From CAZPAH01 sp964584495 (lineage in GTDB: Bacteria; Krumholzibacteriota; Krumholzibacteriia; Krumholzibacteriales; Krumholzibacteriaceae), in NCBI GenBank assembly GCA_964584495.1, contig CAZPAH010000076.1, positions 1-14,418 on the forward strand: 14,418 bases of DNA. Reading direction: 5' to 3'. Made by a program: the position numbers and the translations under genes. Below are positions 1 through 6,908 of the stretch, piece after piece. The notes beneath the pieces were generated by a model. That model saw only the letters and a list, made by a program, of their open reading frames with translations. It made no database searches and was not told the origin of the DNA. Positions within the stretch are counted from its first letter, which is position 1; every line of letters begins with the position of its first letter.

Positions 1-531
1 TAGATCGACGCAGCTCCCCCCCTCATCCCAGGTGCCCAGCTTTTCCCTGAAATACTTCACATTGGCGCCGGCCGTGAAATTGCTCACGGGTGAATATCCC
101 AACCCGAGAATCAGCTGGTAATTGTAGCTTCTGATCTTATCGGTCGGCCCGAATATGTCATACCCCTGGATATCCGGCCTGTAGGTGTAGACGACACCGC
201 CGCCCATGATAAACCGGCTATTTATCCGGTTGTAAAAGGACAGGTTGTTGTATCTCGTATCTATCAACCACTCGGCGTGAGAAATACCGACACCTCTGCC
301 TTCCAGGTACTGAAGGGCGCCGGGTGCGGCCAGCCAGTTGAACGGGTCTCCGCGCAGCGCCGCTTTCGTCTCTCCCATGGCTATGGACTTGCATCCAATG
401 GAATGCGTCAGGTAATTCGCCCCGGTGGAGCCGGAACCCTCGAGCGCCAGTGTCAGTGACGGAAACAGAAACTGCAACACCAATCCCGTTACCAGCGCAT
501 GTCGCAATGTTGTTATTCCTGTGTGTTTCAT
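1..531 (-). CDS. PorV/PorQ-like outer-membrane beta-barrel protein, partial (3' end missing)
   Basis: The frame stays open for 177 residues and runs off the left edge, so the C-terminal part is missing. Residues 1 to about 29 form a signal peptide: a basic start, then a hydrophobic stretch ending near SLTLA. The mature start carries signature features of the PorV/PorQ (UPF0164) family: an N-terminal SIGCKSIAMGET segment, then a PFNWLAAPGAL stretch matching the family's 'NPA' region. After it come alternating polar/aromatic beta-strand patterns (YNNLSFYNRI, GGGVVYTY, LILGLGYSPVSNFTAGANV). Such proteins sit in the outer membrane, and in Bacteroidetes PorV shuttles type IX secretion substrates. 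It lies 18 bp downstream of a secreted Fn3 protein and is probably co-transcribed. In-frame starts also exist at 543 (ATG) and 546 (GTG). I chose 531 because it gives the cleanest signal peptide, although its ribosome site is weak. The family call is good; a true secretion role is inference. Confidence 0.8.
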   Translation of the reverse strand, partial: MKHTGITTLRHALVTGLVLQFLFPSLTLALEGSGSTGANYLTHSIGCKSIAMGETKAALRGDPFNWLAAPGALQYLEGRGVGISHAEWLIDTRYNNLSFYNRINSRFIMGGGVVYTYRPDIQGYDIFGPTDKIRSYNYQLILGLGYSPVSNFTAGANVKYFREKLGTWDEGGSCVDL

Positions 532-549
532 GATCGATTCCATCACTTT

Positions 550-1467
550 CTAATGAACCACGATTATGGGATTCTTGCTGACGACTTCTCCGCCGGCCCT
601 CTTGACCATCACGTAATATACGCCGCTGGCCACCGGGCTGCCCCTGCGGTTCGTGCCGTTCCAGCTAATGGTGGAGGACGCCTCAACGTCATCCCTGCTC
701 CAGACCTCGAGACCGCTTTCGTTATAGATCGCGACCGATCCGCCGGCGGGCATCCCGTCGATCACCATATTTCCCATCGATGGATTGAAAGGCACCGGGT
801 AAATATTCAGATCCTGGACGACCGATGGAGGCGCCGGGTCCTCATTGTCGATCTCGAGCTCCTCGATCGTGGAAATTGCCATATTCTTGTTCTCGTCGTA
901 GGAGACGGCCCTGAAATAGTAAAGGTCCGCTTCGTCGAGGGAACTTACCTGAACCGTATGGGTCGTCTGGTATCCCCCATCGTCCCACTGGCTGTTCAGG
1001 TCGAGACTCTCATCATCTGAATCGTAAATCAAAAATCCGTTCGTAGGGTCGGCCGTTATCCAGGTAACGTCGTAGACGCCTTCATCGGTTTTTCTGAAAC
1101 TCGAGATCCGGCAGATGCTCTTCGTCGCCTCGTCGGCGCCGTTCGGAATCGTTATACCGGAGACGGGGGCCGATAAACCGCTGACATCGCCGTTCGAATT
1201 CTTCGCCTTGACCCTGTAATAAAAACGGGATCCCTCGGCGATCCCCGAATCCACGTAATAGGGGGTGGCCGTCGCATTCACACTGTCGATAAGCTCGAAC
1301 CCGTCATCCGGGCTCAACGAGCGGTAAACAAGGTATTTGGTAACATCGGGTTCTGGATTCGCCGTCCAGTTGACCATGAATTCCACTGTATCCTGCGCCG
1401 CCACAGGTGCGGAAATCAATAGAAGCGCGAACATCAAGAATGTTGCCTTTGCACAGTTGGAAGTCAT
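550..1467 (-). CDS. Secreted fibronectin type III protein with C-terminal FlgD-type Ig domain
   Basis: A 305-residue exported protein. Residues 1-25 are a signal peptide (hydrophobic core LMFALLLISA, cleavage near PVAAQ-D). Residues about 28-107 form a fibronectin type III domain (VNWTANPEPDVTKYLVYRS, then FYYRVKAKNSNG). Residues about 118-206 look like a second, more divergent Fn3-like domain (VYDVTWITADPTNGFLIYDS, YYFRAVSYDENKN). Residues about 217-303 match the FlgD Ig-like/T9SS-type C-terminal sorting fold: NIYPVPFNPS, VAIYNESGLEVW, and WNGTNRRGSPVASGVYY. This end is typical of exported surface or secreted proteins in FCB-type bacteria. The start at 1467 is preceded by GAGGAGGAG, an excellent ribosome site. 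It is first in a two-gene minus-strand unit with the PorV-like gene. No catalytic domain is visible, so a structural, adhesive or carrier role is inferred. Confidence 0.85.
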   Translation of the reverse strand: MTSNCAKATFLMFALLLISAPVAAQDTVEFMVNWTANPEPDVTKYLVYRSLSPDDGFELIDSVNATATPYYVDSGIAEGSRFYYRVKAKNSNGDVSGLSAPVSGITIPNGADEATKSICRISSFRKTDEGVYDVTWITADPTNGFLIYDSDDESLDLNSQWDDGGYQTTHTVQVSSLDEADLYYFRAVSYDENKNMAISTIEELEIDNEDPAPPSVVQDLNIYPVPFNPSMGNMVIDGMPAGGSVAIYNESGLEVWSRDDVEASSTISWNGTNRRGSPVASGVYYVMVKRAGGEVVSKNPIIVVH

Positions 1468-1503
1468 TCTCTCCTCCTCAATGATCCGTACACGATCTCC
1501 CCC

Positions 1504-1531
1504 AGAATAAACAAATTCCCGATTTATTCAA
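1504..1531 (-). promoter_or_regulatory. Sigma70-like promoter for the Fn3/PorV-like pair
   Basis: On the minus strand TTGAAT (1531-1526) is followed after 16 nt by TATTCT (1509-1504), about 37 bp before the start codon at 1467. Four of six bases match the consensus in each hexamer. A 7-bp inverted repeat, GAATAAA (1505-1511) and TTTATTC (1523-1529), overlaps both hexamers. This could be an operator or chance in AT-rich DNA. Assigned by eye only. Confidence 0.4.
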
Positions 1532-2100
1532 TATTATTTTCTTCGAGATCCTTTCTTCAATCGTATCGCGACTATTTTTGAATTTAGATTTATCTGTTCG
1601 ATAATCGTCTGATTAAATCCCGTTCCGTCGTTGCATTCTGCCAGAGCGCATCTCATCATGGGTCCGGGATTTTCTTGACCGACGGCCGATCGGCTTCGTG
1701 ATGATGTCCGATGATTCCTTGTAAAAACCTATCACTTCTCTCTCCGGTCTACCGTCAACTAATGTCAAAATTCTTGAACTGGCAAACGTTTTTTTCCGCA
1801 AATTACCTGCCACTTTCTTCAAAAATTATTTTCTCGCGCTCTTCTGCTTCCTTGACGATCGATCGCGCCGAAATCCTTTATGAGGGCATCCACCTATGGA
1901 CAATCGTTCCTCCGGGCACGAACTTATCAGGTGAAACGCCTGAAAGGACAAGGAGTACGGCGCGGCTCCGATGATTTTGCTAGACAATATCCGACGGTTT
2001 ATATAGCTTTGACCCTGAATTGCGAAAAAGATCGCCTCCGCGGTTCGAGGTGCCTGAAAATTTTATTGGAAATATCCCGGGATAATGACGGCGGCCCGAA
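1532..2100. other. AT-rich intergenic stretch with no recognisable gene
   Basis: About 570 bp between the minus-strand promoter near 1504-1531 and the promoter of the beta-helix gene. It is visibly richer in A+T and in pyrimidine runs than its neighbours. Short open frames exist on both strands (for example 1613-1822 minus, 1711-1974 plus, 1880-2107 plus), but none has a convincing ribosome site, a known motif or protein-like composition. Small palindromes occur: GCCGATCGGC at 1685-1694, CGATCGATCG near 1858, and a CAGGT/GCCTG hairpin near 1929-1943. No riboswitch or RNA family was recognised. A remnant of a lost gene is possible. Confidence 0.5.
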
Positions 2101-2102
2101 GG

Positions 2103-2108
2103 TATAAT
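2103..2108 (+). promoter_or_regulatory. Candidate -10 element for the beta-helix gene
   Basis: A perfect TATAAT lies 52 bp before the preferred start at 2161. There is no good -35 hexamer at 16-18 bp, so this is a -10-only call. A similar perfect TATAAT with a weak -35 occurs at 11315-11320, which suggests the organism may use this arrangement. Confidence 0.4.
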
Positions 2109-2150
2109 AATTGCTGGACACTGATAGCCCAATAATACGTTTCCAATGAA

Positions 2151-2157
2151 GGGGGAG
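2151..2157 (+). promoter_or_regulatory. Ribosome binding site that decides the beta-helix gene start
   Basis: GGGGGAG lies 3 nt before the ATG at 2161. An in-frame ATG at 2146 has no comparable site upstream, and its own codons overlap this purine run. The 2161 start also places a normal signal peptide at the N-terminus. Confidence 0.65.
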
Positions 2158-2160
2158 ATC

Positions 2161-3663
2161 ATGAGTTCGACAACAATACGGAAGCATTGCGGCATATCGT
2201 TCATATTTCTTTTATCTATACTGCTTTCATCGGCCCCGGTCAGCTCTAAAAACATCCACATGGCTCCCGGCGGCAACGATTCTTCCGGCAACGGCACGAT
2301 CGGCAATCCTTACGAAGGATTGCAAATGTGTCTCTCGATAGCCGTTCCCGGCGACACGGTTTTCATTCATGAGGGCGAGTACTGGAACGAGCCGAGAAAC
2401 GGCGGGTACCGTATATACGGCGAGCCCGGCAACTGGATTGTGATCACGAGCTATCCGGGCGAATCCAAGCCCATCTTCCGCGGCGTCGAGCCTTTGACGA
2501 TAGCCGACGGCGTCACGAGCGCCGATAACAAGGTCGATTCGAAATATTTCGTTCTCAAGGACATCGTTTTCGACAGGGTGAACCCCAATTACCACTGTCT
2601 CCATATAATGGACGGCGGGACGTGGGAAGGAAGGTCGGAGACCCCGATCCACGATTTCATAGTAGACGGCTGCGAATTCTACACGGCCGGCGTCAACGCC
2701 GAGGGGATCAAACTGGCGGGCACCGATCATTTCGTTATCAGGAACTGCACCTTCAATTTCAGCAACACGAAGAACATCGCCCTCGCGGGGATGGGATGCC
2801 ATTACGGGGAGATCTACAACAACACGATCGATTCGTGCAACCAGGGCGGCATTCAGTTCAAGGGCGGCAGCTGCAATATCGTAGTAAGGAACAACAGGAT
2901 TAATTACTGCTACTATTCCGGGATCAATTTCGGCGGTGACGCTTGGTACGAATACGCCAGGCCCTCTCTCGAGGAGATGGATCTGCCCCGCTACGAATGC
3001 AAGGACAGCGAGGCGTACAGCAACTACATATATAACTGCTACTACGCCGTCGAATTGAACAGCGTCAGGGGCTGCAAGGTCTACAACAACTTCTTCTGGA
3101 GGGACGATAACGCTCCCGGCGACATGGAGTATCCGGTGGGAATGACGGGCGGCCAGATAGGCGTCCGGCACTCGAGCGCGTCGCTGGCCAACGATGTGCC
3201 CAGCCACCGCTGCGAGATCTACAACAACATATTCTACTTCGCCGAAAGGGAAGAGGGCTACGGCAATGTTATCTGGTGGGGATCGGTCGGCGATGAAGGG
3301 GACAGCTCCAGCACGTTCAAGTTCTACAACAACCTCTTCTACTGTTTCGAGGATCCTTCCAAATCCTTTGGCACATGGGACTGGGGAGGAAGGGTGGACA
3401 TGCCCGACACGTCCGCCAACATATTCGGCGCCGACCCGATGCTGTGGCTAGATCCCACGTACAATGTTCACAGGCCGACCGCCACGGAGGCCAACCCGGT
3501 GTGGGCCGCGGGGATCTATCCCGATCCGCCCGCGGGATTTCCTTATAACGACTACCTGGGCATTCCGTATAAATTCACTCCGTCGATAGGCCCTATCGAG
3601 ATCAACACGGAGGACAGCGCTCCGCCGATCATTCCGCGAAACATGAATATCGGCCCCTTTTAA
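2161..3663 (+). CDS. Secreted right-handed parallel beta-helix repeat protein
   Basis: A 500-residue exported protein. Residues 1-29 are a signal peptide (basic start, core ISFIFLLSILLSS, cleavage near APVSS-K). Residues about 31-75 match the opening of DUF1565/pectate-lyase-like beta-helix proteins: HMAPGGNDSSGNGTIGNPY, then VPGDTVFIHEGEY. From about 130 to 395, repeated rungs carry stacked NN or N turns: FVIRNCTFNF, GEIYNNTIDSC, IVVRNNRINYC, EAYSNYIYNC, CKVYNNFFW, CEIYNNIFYF, FKFYNNLFYC. This pattern is typical of polysaccharide lyases, hydrolases and adhesins of the fold. I cannot assign catalytic residues, so carbohydrate binding or cleavage is inferred. About thirteen cysteines lie in the mature protein, many at matching rung positions, which is unusual for a secreted bacterial protein. 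No FlgD-type sorting domain is present. It stands alone, ending 15 bp from the convergent GNAT gene. Confidence 0.82.
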   Translation: MSSTTIRKHCGISFIFLLSILLSSAPVSSKNIHMAPGGNDSSGNGTIGNPYEGLQMCLSIAVPGDTVFIHEGEYWNEPRNGGYRIYGEPGNWIVITSYPGESKPIFRGVEPLTIADGVTSADNKVDSKYFVLKDIVFDRVNPNYHCLHIMDGGTWEGRSETPIHDFIVDGCEFYTAGVNAEGIKLAGTDHFVIRNCTFNFSNTKNIALAGMGCHYGEIYNNTIDSCNQGGIQFKGGSCNIVVRNNRINYCYYSGINFGGDAWYEYARPSLEEMDLPRYECKDSEAYSNYIYNCYYAVELNSVRGCKVYNNFFWRDDNAPGDMEYPVGMTGGQIGVRHSSASLANDVPSHRCEIYNNIFYFAEREEGYGNVIWWGSVGDEGDSSSTFKFYNNLFYCFEDPSKSFGTWDWGGRVDMPDTSANIFGADPMLWLDPTYNVHRPTATEANPVWAAGIYPDPPAGFPYNDYLGIPYKFTPSIGPIEINTEDSAPPIIPRNMNIGPF

Positions 3664-3678
3664 AGGCCGGAGCGGCGG

Positions 3679-4752
3679 CTAGTAGAAAAGGTTGTCCCTG
3701 TCGATAGGCGTCTGGTACCAGAAGCTGCCGTCGTAGCGGGCATTCCTCCAGGTTTCTTCATCGTAGAAGTAGACTCGTGACCGTACCGGCTTCAGCTCGA
3801 TGAATCCGGTGCCCTTCAAGCGTCTTCCCGCGAGGTCACCGGTGACGCTCGTAATCACCGTGTCAAAGCGCCTCGAGATGGCGAATCCAAGGATCGCATC
3901 GAGGCAGCTTCCAAGATTCCGACCCGGATTCTCGCAGAGTATGTCTATGATCTTCAGTATGTTCCTCTTGATATCGCGATAGAGCACGCAGTAGCCGATT
4001 CTACTCCCGTCGTTCGTGATCCAGAAGGTGAATAGATCCTTCTTTATAACCGCGGGGACATCGATCGCCTTCCATCGGAGGAATTCCGCGTCCCGCAGCG
4101 GGAAGAACTGGAAATCCCGGGCGGTTTCGAACGACCACCGCTCGACACGGTCGTCGAACGCCTCCACCGGCTTCAGGATCAGGCCGCTCTTCCTGCCGTA
4201 TGCGCGGATCCGGTTGTACAGCCTTACCGGTGGTCCGCCCGCCGAGGCGACCCTCTTATTGAAGGGATTTCTCAACTTCAGGTAGTTGAACGCGAGGTTC
4301 GAGCACCCGTTCATGAAGACGAACCTTCTAGAGAGATACAGCTCCTCGGAATTCTCGTACTTCCTGTAGATCGGCGCGGCCGTGTCGTTCGGGTATCCGA
4401 GCCAGAAGAGGGCCCCCTCGCCGCCGATGAAATCCATCATCATCTCCAGGATCTTCCTGTATATGCCCTGTCCCCTGTAGCGGGCATCGACCATCGCGTC
4501 GGCAAGGTGGTAGGCGACGACGATCTCTCCCCCGCGTATGAAATGCCTCCTGAACGCCGCCAGCGCTCCAACCAGCCCGCCCGAATCCCGGTCCCAGGCG
4601 CTGCATATCCTCATCTTCTCGAGGGGGATCTCCTCGTATTTCCAGGCGTACTGCTCGCGGGTGATCTCGGCCCCCAGAACCTTCCTGTAGAGGGCGATCA
4701 TCTCTTCCCCGTGCTCGTCCGGTTCGATGAACCTGTATTCCAGATCGCTCAT
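3679..4752 (-). CDS. GNAT family acyltransferase, probable tandem GNAT domains
   Basis: A 357-residue cytoplasmic protein predicted to move an acetyl or acyl group from CoA to an amine. The first GNAT domain covers about residues 5-145. It has an opening helix followed by REQYAWKYE (32-40), a beta-strand segment LVGALAAFRRHF, and motif A RYRGQGIYRKIL (91-102), which fits the R/Q-x-x-G-x-G/A acetyl-CoA loop. The second half (about 220-320) looks like a degenerate GNAT fold: EFLRWKA echoes the first domain's WKY, then IGYCVLYRD and a helix/strand ending in AGRRLKGTGF, without a clean CoA loop. Its start overlaps the stop of the upstream PIG-L gene by 4 nt (ATGA), implying translational coupling. 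A deacetylase followed by an N-acyltransferase suggests that a free amine on a sugar is made and then re-acylated. The substrate is unknown. Confidence 0.8.
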   Translation of the reverse strand: MSDLEYRFIEPDEHGEEMIALYRKVLGAEITREQYAWKYEEIPLEKMRICSAWDRDSGGLVGALAAFRRHFIRGGEIVVAYHLADAMVDARYRGQGIYRKILEMMMDFIGGEGALFWLGYPNDTAAPIYRKYENSEELYLSRRFVFMNGCSNLAFNYLKLRNPFNKRVASAGGPPVRLYNRIRAYGRKSGLILKPVEAFDDRVERWSFETARDFQFFPLRDAEFLRWKAIDVPAVIKKDLFTFWITNDGSRIGYCVLYRDIKRNILKIIDILCENPGRNLGSCLDAILGFAISRRFDTVITSVTGDLAGRRLKGTGFIELKPVRSRVYFYDEETWRNARYDGSFWYQTPIDRDNLFY

Positions 4753-5627
4753 GCCTGTAGATCCGTATTATATTGCTTTTCCGAACAGACCTTGTTCACT
4801 ACCCCGACATACTCAACGGAGGGGATCTCGAAGAACCTCTCCGCGTACCTGCAGACCCCCGCCCCGAATTCGCGGGAATGATACATGTTCAGCCCTATCG
4901 TCGAATTGAGGTAATCTGTGGACTCGAGCTGCGAGGCGTAGAGGAAAAGAAGATTCTTCTTCATCTCGATCACGCTGTCGATATTGACTATCACGTTCGG
5001 AACGCAGAGCCCCCAGACCTCGTAGCACAGAATGCGCGGTTCCCCTTTCAGGTTCTTCAGAGCCCCGGCGAGTGCCCGGTTAGTCATCCGGTGCTCCTTG
5101 TTTGTATCGAGGAAGAAGGGCACGAATATTACGTCGCACTCCGTCCTCTCTATCTCCTCCCTCAACTCACTCGCGATAGCGGCGACATGATCGGAATCGA
5201 TCCTCTCGTGCCTCAGGAATACCGGCTCACTCATCCCCAACCTGGCGGCGACCCCGCGGGCCTCGCCCTCCCTGATCCTGACGAGCTCCTCCCTCGCCAC
5301 CCCTTTCTCCCCGTGCTCTCCGCCTCCATCCTGGATAAAAACCGCGCTCAACCGGCCTCCGGCCGCGGCCTGAAGCGCCATCGCCCCCCCGCAGCCGATT
5401 ATCTCGTCGTCCTGGTGCGGGGCGACAACCAGCATAGACCTTCCGAACGGCGCCATGATCTCAACGGGCTTTACGATGCCGTTCAGGGTATCGGTCGCGC
5501 ATATGAGGGAACGGATCCTGTCATCGAGATCGATAAATGATTTCTGCATGAAAAGCTTGTAATTCCGCTTCGAGTAGATGAATGGAACTATTGTCCTGTA
5601 GGCCCTTCTCAGATAATCCCTCAGCAT
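4749..5627 (-). CDS. PIG-L (LmbE-like) family zinc deacetylase
   Basis: A 292-residue protein of the PIG-L/LmbE family, zinc-dependent enzymes that remove N-acetyl groups from sugars such as GlcNAc-linked substrates. The diagnostic metal and catalytic motif is PHQDDE at residues 70-75 (family AHPDDE), preceded by the strand SMLVVA. A second zinc ligand is likely H179 in TNKEHRMTN. The N-terminal about 60 residues before the fold are longer than usual and basic, perhaps a membrane- or partner-contacting extension. The start at 5627 is preceded by AAGGAGAGG with good spacing. It is the first gene of a minus-strand pair with the GNAT acyltransferase, and it diverges from a glycosyltransferase run, so a glycan substrate is likely. 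Bacillithiol/mycothiol-type deacetylation is an alternative, but no thiol-pathway partner is seen. Confidence 0.87.
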   Translation of the reverse strand: MLRDYLRRAYRTIVPFIYSKRNYKLFMQKSFIDLDDRIRSLICATDTLNGIVKPVEIMAPFGRSMLVVAPHQDDEIIGCGGAMALQAAAGGRLSAVFIQDGGGEHGEKGVAREELVRIREGEARGVAARLGMSEPVFLRHERIDSDHVAAIASELREEIERTECDVIFVPFFLDTNKEHRMTNRALAGALKNLKGEPRILCYEVWGLCVPNVIVNIDSVIEMKKNLLFLYASQLESTDYLNSTIGLNMYHSREFGAGVCRYAERFFEIPSVEYVGVVNKVCSEKQYNTDLQA

Positions 5628-5650
5628 CTATCCTCTCCTTTTTCAGGCCG

Positions 5651-5679
5651 AGGGTACTCGAATAGAAATATCAAGTCAA
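5651..5679 (-). promoter_or_regulatory. Weak candidate promoter for the PIG-L/GNAT pair
   Basis: On the minus strand TTGACT (5679-5674) is followed after 17 nt by TACCCT (5656-5651), which has the key TA...T positions but a poor middle. It sits 24 bp before the start codon. The -35 is good and the -10 is weak. Confidence 0.3.
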
Positions 5680-5725
5680 CCGGGAACGGAACACCGCCGC
5701 GCCCACCCGCCCCGATATATTTAGA

Positions 5726-5754
5726 TTGAACGGGATTCTTGCATAATTTATGCT
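5726..5754 (+). promoter_or_regulatory. Sigma70-like promoter of the glycosyltransferase run
   Basis: TTGAAC (5726-5731) is followed after 17 nt by TATGCT (5749-5754), about 80 bp before the first glycosyltransferase start. Both hexamers match four of six consensus bases at ideal spacing. The -10 region overlaps a perfect palindrome GCATAA-T-TTATGC (5741-5753), a likely place for a regulator to act. Confidence 0.5.
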
Positions 5755-5767
5755 TTGGCAATGCATA
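5741..5767. repeat. GCATA half-site cluster (possible operator) in the divergent promoter region
   Basis: A 13-bp perfect inverted repeat, GCATAA (5741-5746) and TTATGC (5748-5753), is followed by a third half-site GCATA at 5763-5767. They lie in the -10 region and just downstream of the plus-strand promoter, in the 207-bp gap between two divergent glycan-related units. Operator function is inferred from position and symmetry only. Confidence 0.4.
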
Positions 5768-5834
5768 GCTTCGTTCCGATTCCCCGGCCGGCGGGGCGGG
5801 ATCTACTCCAATCCTATGACGATTGACGGCGGTA

Positions 5835-6908
5835 ATGGAAAAAATCAGGGTAGTACAGATAATCGCGCCTATAGATAACTACGGAAAGGAAAGATGGCTC
5901 CTCGCCTTTCTGAAGCATCTCGACCGCGAGAGGTTCGAGACGAATGTTCTGATCCTCTCCCCCTCAACAGAGAGCCCCCTCTGCGGCAACCTTGATAATA
6001 TCGGGATAGAGAGCAGGATTCTCTCCGGATCGGGCAAATTCAGCCGTTCCGATATCCGCGATATGCGGGCCTACTTGACCGGCAACGATACCGATATAAT
6101 ACACACGCACGACTACAAGTCGGACATCTTCGGATATTTTGCATCGGCCGGCTCCGGCATCAGGAAGGTCGGCACACCTCATGGATGGTGCGGCACGGGG
6201 GATACCAAGGTGGCATTCTACGAGCAGCTCGACAGGTTCTTCCTGGGCCTTTTCGATACGGTGGCCCCCCTCTCGGTCAAGATGGCGGGGACACTGCGGT
6301 TCGCGGGCAAGGGGAAAGTTACCGTGATCAACAACTTCATCGATCTCGACCGGATACCAAAGCCGGAAGAGGGAGATCCAAGGCTGATCACCTACATGGG
6401 GCGCCTGGTGGGACTCAAAAGGGTCGAGGACGCCATACGTGCCGTCGCGCTGGTCGACGACGCCGGGGTCAGGATGCAGATAATCGGTGACGGGCCGAAG
6501 AGGAAGGAGCTGGAGGATCTCGCCGGGAAACTCGGCCTGTCGGGCAGAATCGATTTTCTCGGGCACCGCCGCGACAGCCTGGAGCTTCTCAACAGGTCGC
6601 GCATCCTCGTTCTGCCGTCCCTCACCGAGGGGATATCGCGCTCGATAATGGAAGCTATGGCCTTGAAAAGAGTAATTATCGCCACGGACGTTCCGGGGAT
6701 AAACGAGCTTATAACGGACGGGGAGAACGGATTTCTCGTCCGGCCGGAGGACCCCGCCGCATTAGCGAAAAAGATAAGGCTCGTGCTGGCCGACGAGAAG
6801 GGCTCGACAATCGCCTCCGAGAAGGCGAGGATCACCGTCGAGAATGAATTCTCCGCATCGAAAGTCGTAAGGGATTATGAACGCCTCTACTCGAAACTCG
6901 CGGGCTGA
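5835..6908 (+). CDS. GT4-family glycosyltransferase (GT-B fold)
   Basis: A 357-residue cytoplasmic or membrane-peripheral enzyme that should transfer a sugar from a nucleotide donor with retention of configuration. The N-terminal acceptor domain starts VVQIIAP and has a glycine-loop equivalent NYGKERWLL (15-23), then DIIHTHDYKSD (87-97) and a TPHGW segment (114-118). The C-terminal donor domain begins near ITYMGRLVGLKR (185-196), followed by IIGDGPKRKEL. The EX7E donor motif is E265 and E273 within PSLTEGISRSIMEAMA. These are classic GT4 features. The ATG at 5835 was chosen; an in-frame TTG at 5823 gives four extra residues but has no ribosome site. It is first in the plus-strand run and is followed by a 32-nt overlap with the next gene. 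Donor and acceptor sugars cannot be told from sequence. Confidence 0.9.
   Translation: MEKIRVVQIIAPIDNYGKERWLLAFLKHLDRERFETNVLILSPSTESPLCGNLDNIGIESRILSGSGKFSRSDIRDMRAYLTGNDTDIIHTHDYKSDIFGYFASAGSGIRKVGTPHGWCGTGDTKVAFYEQLDRFFLGLFDTVAPLSVKMAGTLRFAGKGKVTVINNFIDLDRIPKPEEGDPRLITYMGRLVGLKRVEDAIRAVALVDDAGVRMQIIGDGPKRKELEDLAGKLGLSGRIDFLGHRRDSLELLNRSRILVLPSLTEGISRSIMEAMALKRVIIATDVPGINELITDGENGFLVRPEDPAALAKKIRLVLADEKGSTIASEKARITVENEFSASKVVRDYERLYSKLAG

Noticed and set aside
1613..1822. A 69-codon minus-strand frame in the AT-rich gap
   Set aside because: It begins at a TTG without a clear ribosome site, is Arg/Lys-rich without a pattern, and has no known motif.
1929..1960. A CAGGT-GAAAC-GCCTG hairpin followed by a purine run, considered as a riboswitch
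   Set aside because: It does not match c-di-GMP, TPP, SAM or other riboswitch cores that I know, and a lone small stem is not enough.
2227..3207. A 326-codon open frame on the minus strand inside the beta-helix gene
   Set aside because: It is rich in Val/Ala/Arg with no domain, ribosome site or signal, and the opposite frame has clear beta-helix repeats. Long antisense frames are expected in GC-rich coding DNA.
3661..3682. GC-rich inverted repeat between convergent genes, considered as a bidirectional terminator
   Set aside because: The stem is only about 4 bp and neither side has a T-run.
4773..5540. A 255-codon plus-strand open frame across the PIG-L gene
   Set aside because: The minus-strand frame has the PHQDDE motif and a strong ribosome site. 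The plus frame shows no protein-like motif.
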